Positions 28,738 through 37,800 of a stretch of DNA of 64,000 nucleotides are shown piece by piece. This DNA comes from an uncultured Algibacter sp. GTDB lineage: Bacteria > Bacteroidota > Bacteroidia > Flavobacteriales > Flavobacteriaceae. Where the stretch lies: assembly GCA_937958265.1 (NCBI GenBank), contig CALGNX010000026.1, positions 1 through 64,000 of the forward strand, written 5' to 3'. Each line of letters begins with the position of its first letter. The first letter of the stretch is position 1. Under the pieces are notes generated by a model, which saw only the letters and a program-made list of their open reading frames with translations, searched no databases and was not told where the DNA came from. The position numbers and the translations under genes are program-made.

Positions 28738-28898
28738 ATACCAATTAAAATTTAAAATAATGCTAATAACGCGTTTCTATCGCACCTTTATTTTAAAATA
28801 AAATAAAACCGTAGCTCAGGCTATGCTTTAATTTTCTTTCTCATGTAGGCACGATATAATTCAAGTTCTTTATCCTAATTTTAAATCATATTTGGCAT
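28738..28898 (+). repeat. Inverted-repeat (MITE-like) element, complete copy
   Basis: A non-coding element of about 161 bases whose ends are imperfect inverted repeats. The left arm starts ATACCAATTAAAATTTAAAA and runs to TTTCTATCGCACC. The right arm, read on the other strand, starts ATGCCAAATATGATTTAAAA and runs to TATATCGTGCC. The left arm recurs at 50134-50191 on the minus strand with 52 of 58 positions equal by eye. It has no coding capacity and no obvious target-site duplication. Confidence 0.65.
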
Positions 28899-28916
28899 AA
28901 ACTGAGTTTGATTAAT

Positions 28917-28964
28917 TAAAAAAGGTTCTTTTTTTGAGCGATTTATGCTTTAAAAGAACCTTTT
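28917..28964 (-). terminator. Terminator of lysA
   Basis: Stem AAAAGGTTCTTTT (28920-28932) with AAAAGAACCTTTT (28952-28964). On the minus strand it is followed by a T run. It starts about 18 bases after the lysA stop. Confidence 0.8.
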
Positions 28965-28981
28965 AGTTTATCTGTAAAATA

Positions 28982-30217
28982 CTATTTTGCCAAAATAGTA
29001 TCTTTTTTTGCGTTAAAATCCACTTCAATTTGGTTACGCATAATATCATCAAAGGCTTCTCGCTTTCTAATTAAGTGAGCTTTATTATTGTACCATAATA
29101 CTTCTGCAGGCCTATACCTAGAGTTGTAATTACTAGCCATAGAGAAACAATACGCACCAGCATTCTTAAAACATAAAATATCTGTTTCATTAATTTCATT
29201 AATACGTCTATTATTTCCAAACGTATCGGTTTCACATATGTAACCTACTACGGTATAAAAACGTTCACGACCTTCAGGGTTCGATATGTTTATAATCTCA
29301 TGATGTGAGCCATAAAGCATAGGGCGTATTAAATGATTAAAGCCAGAATCTATTTGAGCAAAAACAGTTGAGGTGGTTTGTTTTACAGCATTAACTTGGG
29401 TTAAAAAGTTACCAGATTCGCTTACTAAAAATTTACCAGGCTCAAAAGCTAGAGTTAAATCTTTACCGTAAGTTTTACAAAATGCATTAAATCTTTCAGA
29501 TAGTTTTTTTCCTAATTCTTCAATATTCGTTTCAATATCACCTTGTTTATAGGGCACTTTAAAACCAGAACCAAAATCTATAAAGTCTAAATTTCTAAAC
29601 TGTTTAGCAGTATCAAATAATATTTCGCTTGCGTATAAGAATACTTCAATGTCTAGAATATCACTGCCTGTATGCATGTGTATTCCGTTAATAGTCATTT
29701 TCGTGTTTTCTACAATTCTTAAAATATGTGGAATTTGATGTATTGAAATCCCGAATTTCGAATCGATATGACCTACTGAAATATTTGCATTCCCTCCAGC
29801 CATTACATGCGGGTTAATACGAATACAAACGGGCGTCTTAGGATGTTTTGTGCCAAATTGTTCTAAAATAGATAAGTTGTCGATATTAATTTTAACCCCC
29901 AACTTAGCAGCTTGTTCTATTTCATTTAAGGAAACTCCATTTGGTGTGTAAATAATTTGGTCTGGTGAAAAACCAGCGGCTAAACCTAATTTTACTTCTT
30001 GTATAGATACGGTATCGATACCCGAACCTAGGGATTTTAAAAGTTTTAGTATGGAAATGTTAGATAAGGCTTTAACGGCATAGTTTATCTTTAATTTCTT
30101 TACATCTTTAAAGGCAGAGGCTAATCTGTTATATTGTTTTTCAATTTTATCGGCATCATATACATACACCGGACTGCCAAATTCTTGGGCAATTTTGAGT
30201 AATTGATTATCTAACAT
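28982..30217 (-). CDS. lysA: Diaminopimelate decarboxylase
   Basis: PLP-dependent last enzyme of lysine biosynthesis, 411 residues. The PLP lysine is in INYAVKALSN, the phosphate-binding area in GIHMHTGSDI and DFGSGFKVPY. Active-site elements are FEPGKFLVSESG, the Cys of GYICETDTFGNN and NAGAYCFSMASNYN. The ATG at 30217 (MLDNQLLKIAQEF) is preferred to a TTG three codons earlier. Both lie right after a promoter box. Ornithine/arginine decarboxylases share the fold, but the C-terminal pattern fits LysA. Confidence 0.95.
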   Translation of the reverse strand: MLDNQLLKIAQEFGSPVYVYDADKIEKQYNRLASAFKDVKKLKINYAVKALSNISILKLLKSLGSGIDTVSIQEVKLGLAAGFSPDQIIYTPNGVSLNEIEQAAKLGVKINIDNLSILEQFGTKHPKTPVCIRINPHVMAGGNANISVGHIDSKFGISIHQIPHILRIVENTKMTINGIHMHTGSDILDIEVFLYASEILFDTAKQFRNLDFIDFGSGFKVPYKQGDIETNIEELGKKLSERFNAFCKTYGKDLTLAFEPGKFLVSESGNFLTQVNAVKQTTSTVFAQIDSGFNHLIRPMLYGSHHEIINISNPEGRERFYTVVGYICETDTFGNNRRINEINETDILCFKNAGAYCFSMASNYNSRYRPAEVLWYNNKAHLIRKREAFDDIMRNQIEVDFNAKKDTILAK

Positions 30218-30233
30218 AGTTTTCAATTTTTTT

Positions 30234-30241
30234 CAAAGATA
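30234..30241 (-). promoter_or_regulatory. Candidate -7 box for lysA
   Basis: TATCTTTG on the minus strand matches TAnnTTTG, 16 bases before the lysA ATG, implying a leader of about ten bases. Confidence 0.5.
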
Positions 30242-30380
30242 TTTCTTTGTTTTAATAAAAAAATAAAAAACTTAAAAATAAATGAAATTGAACATTTTGT
30301 TAAATATTTAACAGTTATTATTTCTAATATTTTATTAAAGTTTTCACAATTAATTATTAGGGTAAGTAATTGCTATTATT

Positions 30381-30388
30381 TACATTTG
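30381..30388 (+). promoter_or_regulatory. Candidate -7 box for sucC
   Basis: TACATTTG matches TAnnTTTG, 24 bases before the ATG at 30413. An in-frame TTG at 30386 lies inside this box, so it cannot be the translation start if the box is used. Confidence 0.55.
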
Positions 30389-30412
30389 CTAGTATCAAAA
30401 ATCAAGCAAAAT

Positions 30413-31609
30413 ATGAATTTACACGAATATCAAGGTAAAGAATTACTAAGCAGTTTTGGTGTACGTATTCAACGTGGAATCGTAGCACAAAATGCTGATG
30501 AAGCTGTAGCAGCTGCAAAAAAATTAACAGAAGATACTGGAACTGGTTGGCATGTAATTAAAGCCCAAGTTCATGCAGGTGGCCGTGGTAAAGGTGGCGG
30601 CGTAAAATTAGCCAAAAACCTAGAAGAAGTAAAAACGATTGCTGGTGAAATTATAGGAATGGATTTAGTTACACCACAAACGTCTGCCGAAGGTAAACGT
30701 GTACATCAAGTTTTAGTGGCTGAAGATGTTTATTATCCAACGGATGGTGGTGAGACAAGCGAGTTTTATGTGTCTGTTTTACTAAATAGAGGTACAGGGC
30801 GTAATATGATTATGTATTCTACCGAGGGTGGAATGGATATAGAAACCGTTGCAGAACAAACACCAGAATTAATTTTTACTGAGGAGGTTGACCCAGCTGT
30901 AGGTTTATTACCATTTCAAGCTAGACGCGTGGCTTTTAACTTAAAGTTATCTGGTTTAGCTTTTAAAGAGATGACCAAGTTTGTGACTGCTTTGTATAAA
31001 GCTTATGTGGAGTCGGATTCATCTTTATTTGAAATAAACCCTGTTTTGAAAACTAGTGATGACAAAATTATGGCGGTAGATGCTAAAGTATCTATTGATG
31101 ATAATGCTTTGTATAGAAGAAAAGAATTAGCAGCATTAAGGGATTTACGCGAAGAAAGTGCTATTGAAGTAGAGGCCGGAGAACTTGGCTTAAATTATGT
31201 TGATCTAGACGGAAACGTTGGATGTATGGTTAACGGCGCAGGATTAGCTATGGCAACCATGGATTTAATTAAGCAAGCCGGAGGAGAACCTGCTAACTTT
31301 TTAGATGTTGGTGGTACTGCAGATGCTGCTCGTGTTGAGGCTGCATTTCATATTATATTAAAGGACCCGGCGGTAAAAGCTATTTTAATAAATATTTTTG
31401 GAGGTATTGTACGTTGCGACCGCGTAGCACAGGGTGTTATTGATGCTTACAAAAATATGGGGACTATAAATGTGCCAATTATTGTACGTTTACAAGGAAC
31501 CAATGCTGATATTGCTAAAAAACTTATTGATGGTTCAGGGTTAGATGTTATGAGTGCTACTGAATTTCAGGAAGCTGCAGATAAGGTTCAACAGGTATTA
31601 GCTGTATAA
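30413..31609 (+). CDS. sucC: Succinyl-CoA synthetase (ADP-forming) subunit beta
   Basis: TCA-cycle enzyme subunit that forms succinate and ATP or GTP, 398 residues. The start MNLHEYQGKELLSSFGV is the family start. The ATP-grasp domain has VHAGGRGKGGGVKLAK and LFEINPVLKT. The CoA-ligase part has LDVGGTADAARVEAAF, INIFGGIVRCD and IIVRLQGTNADIAKKLI. sucD is not adjacent. A bidirectional hairpin closes the transcript. Confidence 0.98.
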   Translation: MNLHEYQGKELLSSFGVRIQRGIVAQNADEAVAAAKKLTEDTGTGWHVIKAQVHAGGRGKGGGVKLAKNLEEVKTIAGEIIGMDLVTPQTSAEGKRVHQVLVAEDVYYPTDGGETSEFYVSVLLNRGTGRNMIMYSTEGGMDIETVAEQTPELIFTEEVDPAVGLLPFQARRVAFNLKLSGLAFKEMTKFVTALYKAYVESDSSLFEINPVLKTSDDKIMAVDAKVSIDDNALYRRKELAALRDLREESAIEVEAGELGLNYVDLDGNVGCMVNGAGLAMATMDLIKQAGGEPANFLDVGGTADAARVEAAFHIILKDPAVKAILINIFGGIVRCDRVAQGVIDAYKNMGTINVPIIVRLQGTNADIAKKLIDGSGLDVMSATEFQEAADKVQQVLAV

Positions 31610-31643
31610 TAGTATAGTTAATTACCGATTTAGTAATAAAAAC

Positions 31644-31677
31644 AAAAAAAGCAACGATTTTATTCGTTGCTTTTTTT
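31644..31677. terminator. Bidirectional terminator sucC/DUF1456 gene
   Basis: Stem AAAAAAAGCAACGA (31644-31657) with TCGTTGCTTTTTTT (31664-31677), six-base loop; it can terminate on both strands. The last codons of the minus-strand gene (stop at 31660-31662) lie inside the hairpin, so coding and termination signals overlap. Confidence 0.85.
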
Positions 31678-31917
31678 ATTACTTTTTACATTTTTCTTAG
31701 GCATGGGGCCTCTCATATGAATAACGAGCCCGTTTAAAAAATTTCTCAGTATCTGGTCGCCACATTCCATATATTTTGGATGGTCTTCTTTTCTGAAAAA
31801 TGCGCCTAGTTCACTTTTCGAGATTCTAAAATCTACAAGTTCTAAAATTTTTACAATTTCGTCGTCCCTTAATTTTAAAGCTACTCTTAACTTTTTTAAA
31901 ACATCGTTATTTGTCAT
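31660..31917 (-). CDS. DUF1456 family protein (single-repeat)
   Basis: Small protein of 85 residues. It matches DUF1456 (the YehS family): NNDVLKKLRVALKLRDDEIV, then SELGAFFRKEDHPKYMECGD and ILRNFLNGLVIHMRG. E. coli YehS has two such repeats in about 156 residues; here there is one plus a Lys/Asn-rich tail. Function is unknown. The stop codon is inside the shared terminator with sucC. Confidence 0.85.
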   Translation of the reverse strand: MTNNDVLKKLRVALKLRDDEIVKILELVDFRISKSELGAFFRKEDHPKYMECGDQILRNFLNGLVIHMRGPMPKKNVKSNKKSNE

Positions 31918-32292
31918 TACTAAGATTTTATTTGTTTAGGCATATGTGTTTCATCGATAATAGTCTTTTGCCTTTTAATATTTGCTGTTTTCTTAAATTA
32001 CAAATATACTTTTTTAATTGAATTAAATATTATGTAATAAAATTAGTGTTAAAATGCTGTTTTTCAGTGTTTTGTGTTCTTTATAACGTTTAATTATTGG
32101 TTTTGGTAAATGATAAAACGCATATTTGTTGGATGTAAAAAAAAGAATCGTGACAAAGGAGATAAAAATTACGACTAAAAACGTACTGTTTTTCGATTAG
32201 AGGTGTAATAATTACGGTATGTTATAGCTATTTCGGTGTAAATTGCTACCGTAATTAAAACGTTATTAATTTGCGGATTAGAATTATTGAAA
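31918..32292. other. Intergenic region without recognised features
   Basis: About 375 AT-rich bases between divergent genes. No reading frame, hairpin with T run, or repeat was recognised. Confidence 0.6.
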
Positions 32293-32709
32293 ATGATAAA
32301 TAGAATAGAAAAACTAAGTTTACTTTCAGACTTAATTGCTTTCTCAAAACTCGATAAGTCACTTGGGTGCATTAACCATAATTTTTTATTAAGTGTTTTA
32401 AGACAATTAAATATTTCTGAAGTAGATTTTAATGATCTAATGGAAAATTCTACTTCGGATAAGCCTTTAAGGTTTCATATTGAGCGTATAGTGCAGTTTT
32501 ATAAGTTAGTTTTGTTGTTAGACATAGAGGTGCATAAACATGATACTCAAAATAGCTCTGATGGTATTGCTATGTTGTATAATTCGGGGTTGAGAATGGG
32601 TTTAAGCCACGATTCTATAAATAAGGTTTTATATCTAATGGATAGTTTTCCTAATAAAATTGTTCCGTTGGATCTTTTAAAGGATATTGTTAAAACGCAA
32701 TACAGTTAA
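32293..32709 (+). CDS. Small conserved-looking helical protein, function unknown
   Basis: 138 residues from ATG 32293 (a TTG two codons earlier is also possible). The sequence is predicted helical without cysteine clusters, signal peptide or membrane segment. Segments such as LSLLSDLIAFSKLDKSLGCI and GIAMLYNSGLRMGLSHDSIN recall TerB-like helical bundles, but the match is weak. It is convergent with uvrB. A direct role in nucleotide excision repair should not be inferred from its position. I do not recognise a family with confidence. Confidence 0.7.
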   Translation: MINRIEKLSLLSDLIAFSKLDKSLGCINHNFLLSVLRQLNISEVDFNDLMENSTSDKPLRFHIERIVQFYKLVLLLDIEVHKHDTQNSSDGIAMLYNSGLRMGLSHDSINKVLYLMDSFPNKIVPLDLLKDIVKTQYS

Positions 32710-32789
32710 TATTTTATTTCTTTTTTAAAGCTCTCACAAAAGAAATTTAATAATAGTATTGCCTTCAATTTGCAAATTGTGGATTGCTA

Positions 32790-32820
32790 AAAAGCTAAAA
32801 GTTTATACTTTTAGCTTTTC
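32790..32820 (-). terminator. Terminator overlapping the uvrB 3' end
   Basis: Stem AAAAGCTAAAAGT (32790-32802) with ACTTTTAGCTTTT (32807-32819), four-base loop. Read on the minus strand it ends in a T run. The right arm encodes the last codons of uvrB (stop at 32803-32805). Confidence 0.8.
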
Positions 32821-34806
32821 TAGTTTATTTTGGTACTCCTTTATTTCATCGCGAAGTTTTGCTGCTACAATAAAATCCAAAGCTTTTGCCGCATTTTCCA
32901 TGAGTTTTCTGTGCGCTCTTATTTTCTTTTCAAGTTCAGGTTTGCTTAAATATTCACTTTCAGGTTCTACAGCTTTTAAAGCATCCATTTCATAACTATA
33001 TGTGCTTACAGAATTTTCTGAAAGCGCATTATTTAAGCTTTTATTTAATGCTTTTGGTACTTGTTTATGTTTTGTGTTGTATGCGATTTGTTTTGTTCGT
33101 CTATATTCTGTCTCTTCAATGGTTTGCTGCATGCTTTTAGTAATCTTATCAGCATACATTATGGCTAAGCCATTTAAATTTCTTGCGGCCCTTCCAATAG
33201 TTTGGGTTAAAGAGCGATTGGATCGTAAAAAACCCTCTTTGTCGGCATCTAAAATAGCAACTAGAGACACTTCTGGTAAATCTAAACCTTCACGAAGTAA
33301 ATTTACTCCTACCAGCACATCGAATAAACCTTTACGTAAGTCTTGCATTATTTCAACACGTTCCAAAGTATCTACATCGCTATGTATATAACGGCATCTA
33401 ATTTGAATTCGGTCTAAATATTTTGTTAGTTCTTCGGCCATACGTTTAGTAAGTGTGGTTACTAACGTGCGTTCGTCCTTTTCAACACGTATTTGAATTT
33501 CTTCAATTAAATCGTCAATTTGATTTAAGCTTGGGCGCACTTCAATAATAGGATCTAGTAAGCCTGTGGGTCTAATAACTTGCTCTACATATACACCGCC
33601 TGTTTTTTGTAATTCGTAATCTGCAGGCGTTGCACTAACATATATAATTTGATTTTGAATGGCTTCAAACTCTTCAAATTTTAAAGGTCTATTATCCATG
33701 GCTGCAGGTAATCTAAAACCGTAATCTACCAAATTCACTTTTCTACTTCTATCTCCGCCGTACATGGCATGTACTTGCGAAATGGTTACGTGGCTTTCAT
33801 CTACAACCATTAAATAATCTTCTGGAAAATAATCTAGTAGGCAGAACGGTCTTGTTCCGGGTGCTCTTCGATCCAAATAGCGCGAATAATTCTCAATACC
33901 AGAACAATAACCCAATTCGCGAATCATTTCTAGGTCAAATTCTGTGCGTTCTTTTAATCTTTTGGCTTCTAGGTGTTTTCCTATCTCTTTAAAATAGTCG
34001 TGTTGTAATACTAAATCGTCCTGTATTTCTTTAATGGCGCCTTGTAATACATCGGGTGAAGTTACAAACATATTTGCGGGGTAGATGGTGAGTTGGTCAT
34101 ATTTTTCAACTACCTCATTGGTTTGTACGTTAAAGGATTCCATCTCTTCAATTTCATCGCCAAAAAAATGAATTCTAAATGCATTATCGGCATAACTAGG
34201 AAAAATATCAACAGTGTCTCCTTTAATTCTGAAATTTCCATGTTTAAAATCGGCTTCTGTTCTAGAATATAAACTTTGTACTAATTGATGTAATAGTTTA
34301 GTTCGAGAAATTATTTGATCCCTTTTTAAGGAAACTACATTTTTTTGAAATTCAATAGGGTTTCCAATACCATAAATACAAGAAACCGATGCTATAACGA
34401 TAACATCACGCCTACCAGAAAGTAAAGAGGAGGTGGCGCTTAGTCGCATTTTTTCTATTTCTTCATTAATTGATAAATCCTTTTCTATATAAACTCCAGA
34501 GACAGGAATGTAAGCCTCCGGCTGGTAATAATCATAGTAGGAAACAAAATATTCAACCGCATTATTAGGAAAAAACTGTTTAAATTCTGAGTATAATTGA
34601 GCTGCCAATGTTTTGTTATGTGCTAACACCAAGGTTGGTTTTTGAACTGCTTCAATTACATTGGCAACTGTAAAAGTTTTACCAGAACCTGTTACGCCAA
34701 GTAATGTTTGGTATTTTTCATTAGAATTAAGGCCTTCTACTAATTTTTTTATAGCTGTTGGTTGGTCTCCTGTAGGGTTAAATTCCGATTCGATTTTAAA
34801 CTTCAT
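32803..34806 (-). CDS. uvrB: Excinuclease ABC subunit B
   Basis: DNA-damage recognition helicase of nucleotide excision repair, 667 residues, normal length. Walker A is LLGVTGSGKTFTVANVIEA. The beta-hairpin region is FVSYYDYYQPEAYIPVSGVY. Helicase motifs VVDESHVTISQVHAMYGGDR, LREGLDLPEVSLVAILDADK and QTIGRAARN are present. The UvrC-binding coiled coil (UVR motif) is at the C terminus (LEKKIRAHRKLMENAAKALD). The terminator hairpin overlaps its last codons. Confidence 0.99.
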   Translation of the reverse strand: MKFKIESEFNPTGDQPTAIKKLVEGLNSNEKYQTLLGVTGSGKTFTVANVIEAVQKPTLVLAHNKTLAAQLYSEFKQFFPNNAVEYFVSYYDYYQPEAYIPVSGVYIEKDLSINEEIEKMRLSATSSLLSGRRDVIVIASVSCIYGIGNPIEFQKNVVSLKRDQIISRTKLLHQLVQSLYSRTEADFKHGNFRIKGDTVDIFPSYADNAFRIHFFGDEIEEMESFNVQTNEVVEKYDQLTIYPANMFVTSPDVLQGAIKEIQDDLVLQHDYFKEIGKHLEAKRLKERTEFDLEMIRELGYCSGIENYSRYLDRRAPGTRPFCLLDYFPEDYLMVVDESHVTISQVHAMYGGDRSRKVNLVDYGFRLPAAMDNRPLKFEEFEAIQNQIIYVSATPADYELQKTGGVYVEQVIRPTGLLDPIIEVRPSLNQIDDLIEEIQIRVEKDERTLVTTLTKRMAEELTKYLDRIQIRCRYIHSDVDTLERVEIMQDLRKGLFDVLVGVNLLREGLDLPEVSLVAILDADKEGFLRSNRSLTQTIGRAARNLNGLAIMYADKITKSMQQTIEETEYRRTKQIAYNTKHKQVPKALNKSLNNALSENSVSTYSYEMDALKAVEPESEYLSKPELEKKIRAHRKLMENAAKALDFIVAAKLRDEIKEYQNKLEKLKV

Positions 34807-34889
34807 ACGCCTTTAATAACCTAAATAATTAAGATTACTAAATTACTTAAAGTTGATGATATTTGGAATTTAACAGCTGTAAATTTCTG

Positions 34890-37800
34890 TTAACGTTTTA
34901 AGGTAAAATGGCCAGAAAAGCTCCTGCCAGATTCTGTACCATCTTCTATAGATGCTTTAAACCAATAATCGTTATTTGGTAAATTAGCGCCATTAAATGT
35001 GCCATCCCAGCCTTGATCTAGTGCTTTAAGTTGTTTTATTAATTTTCCATATCTATCAAATATTAAAATAGTTGCATTAAATAGTGGTTTATTGTAAATT
35101 CCTTCTATATGCCAAAGGTCGTTTATGCCATCGCCATTAGGCGTAAAGTATTTAGGAAAACCGATAACTGAGATTTCTGTGGTGGCAACACCACAAGCAT
35201 TATCTGTAATGTGTAATGTGTAAAAACCTGGTGCTACATTATCGAAAAAAGGTTCGGTTTGGTAGTTAATGAAAGTTGAGTTTTCGTTCTGTAGAGCAAA
35301 TTCATATTCACCCATTCCTAGATTAGTAGTGTTTATAATTACTGAGTTATTTTGAGAAAGGTCCATTATGGTAACAGTTTCTAAAGATATATTTGCTAGT
35401 TCTGAAGAGTCAACAAAAATAGTTTTTGATTTAGAGCAATTACTACCATCTGTTTTTGTTAGTGAAATTGTATATGTACCAGGTTGAGAGACTGTAATTA
35501 TTCTATTGTTTGATATAAATTGATTTGTAGTCGTGCCGTTTACGCTTGTCCAATGCCATTCATAAGTAAAAAACTCAGAAGGGTCAGATTCAAAAGGTTC
35601 TAAGTCAATTGGATACATGGTTTTTGCGAAGCAAAGGAGCCTTGGTGATTCCACTTCAAACTCTGGCAAACTATTTACTATTAAATTTATAGTTGTAGTT
35701 GCTGTACATGTGTTGTTAGCATCTGTTACTGTTGCCGTAATTGTTTGATTTGTTGAGGTTAGTGGATTTGGTAAATCGGGTTGATTGTTTAAAACAATTC
35801 CATTTTCATCTGTATAAGTGTAAGCGATAGTCATCATATTTTGAGATCCTAAAATGGTTGAAGTAAATGCAGATGTATTAAAAGGATATAGGTTATCCTC
35901 TATAATATCGCCTGCACTTCCATCGCAAAAAGATTGATCTGAAACTGGGTTGGCTATAGGAGCAGAGGTAACGGTAAAAGTTAGGGTAGTCTCGTTAAAA
36001 CAAGGGCCGCTAGTTACCGCGTTTGAGTTGTTATTAGTTAAACGTATTGTTATTGTTTGGTCTGCTGTTTGAAATGGGTTTGGTAGTGGGCTTGGCAACG
36101 GATTCTCAGCTTCATCGAAGTAGGAGAAAGTAAAATCAAGAGGGTTTTGCGTGCCCAAGATATCGGTTTCTATTTGTGCAGTATTAAACGGGAATATACC
36201 ATCGTTATCATCATCACATTGGCTCATTGTAGTTGCGAATGTTGGTGAAATAACAGCGGCGTAAACATTAAGTTGAATTTGCGCGACGCTAGAACAACCT
36301 ATTGCAGGTGTTACTCTTGCCCACACTATATCGGTGTTTATTGTTCTATTCTCAAAAGTAGTTGGGTTATTAATAAGGTTAGTACTGTTAGTATCTCCTA
36401 AAATGGCATCGTTTTCTGTTAGATAAAATGAAAATGTTTCGTTGGAAGCATTTGTAGAAATTTGGTTATTAGCGTCGTTTAAGTTAAACGAACTAAAACC
36501 TCTAGTAGCAGAATTACTGTTATCACATTGGCTTAAAGTTGCTAGAGTGTTAATAATAGGTATGGGGTTAACATTTAGTTCCATAGTATCGGAAATTAAA
36601 CCACAGCTATTACCAGCTTTATCTAGTCGAACTCTATAATTGGAGCTATTTAAAGTTAAGGGTGTGTTTGTTATGTTAAGAGTTTCTGTTTGAGAGTTAC
36701 TATAAACGGTATCATCTGTTATAGCAGTCCAAGTTGCGCCGCTATCTGTACTTAATTCCCATTGGTAGCTATCTGCTTCAGGAGATATTACGGCAATGGT
36801 AGTGTTTGATGCTTCGCACACTGTAATATCTGTTGGTTGTGTGGTTATGGAAATAGGCGCTATGTTTAAAAAATTGGAGCTTGGTATGGTATAACCATCA
36901 GTGGCATTATTTACTAAACCTAAGCTGTTTGTTGTTACTAAAGTATCACCTAAGTAATCATCGCTGTTCCCATCGGAAAAGCCAGCCTCAATAACATCGT
37001 TACAGCCGTCTCCATCACTATCACTATCCAAATAAGAAAAAATAGAATCATTATCTAAATCGTTTAATACATATCCTATAGTATTACTGTCAGGAGCTAT
37101 TTCAGCAGTATCAATCCAGCCGTTTATACCAAAATTTGGCCCATCTGCTAAGCCGTCTAAATTGGTGTCGGTTAGGGTGCCTAATTGTCCTGTTTCAATT
37201 AAATCATAAATACCATCGTTATCACTATCTAAATCATAAAAATCTAAAACAGTGTCGCTATCTGTATCTATTGGTAGTGTTAATGCATCAAAAATATCAT
37301 CTAAGCCATCGTTATTTGCATCTGTTAATAATAGAGTTACGCTTGTTCCTTGGTTTTCAATTAAATCGGGAATGCCATCATTATCACTATCTAAATCGAT
37401 ACTATCTGGAACCCCATCATTATCATTGTCATTATTAAAACAGGTTAGCGATATGATTCCTGATATATCTGATGTTGAGGTAATATCTTCAGATCTGTGA
37501 TATAGCTCAAAGCCTTCCACATCATCTGCTAAAAATTGATATGGGGTTGTGCCGTTAGGGGTGTTGTTTATTTTAAATCGTACTTCTGATCCTGAAATTT
37601 GTGTAACACCGTTCTCATATACGTCATCAAAATTTGAGTCGACTAATAAATGCCCATCGGGATCTATTAGTGTAATGTTTTTACTTGCTGGAAATATTTT
37701 AACAATAAAAAACGCTTCATTTAATCCTGTACTTGGTAGGGTAATATCTTCTAGGAAATTTACATTAACAGGTTCTGTAAAGGATAATGTATATGTGTTT

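Noticed and set aside
32293-32709. Naming the small gene beside uvrB as an excinuclease subunit or tellurite-resistance protein
   Set aside because: It has no helicase or UVR motif and the TerB resemblance is too weak; left as unknown.
33002-33391. Plus-strand frame of 129 codons within uvrB
   Set aside because: Antisense to a well-conserved part of uvrB, with no promoter or family resemblance.
37136-37438. Plus-strand reading frame of about 100 codons rich in His, Tyr and Leu
   Set aside because: Antisense shadow of the calcium-repeat region; its composition follows from the opposite-strand repeats.
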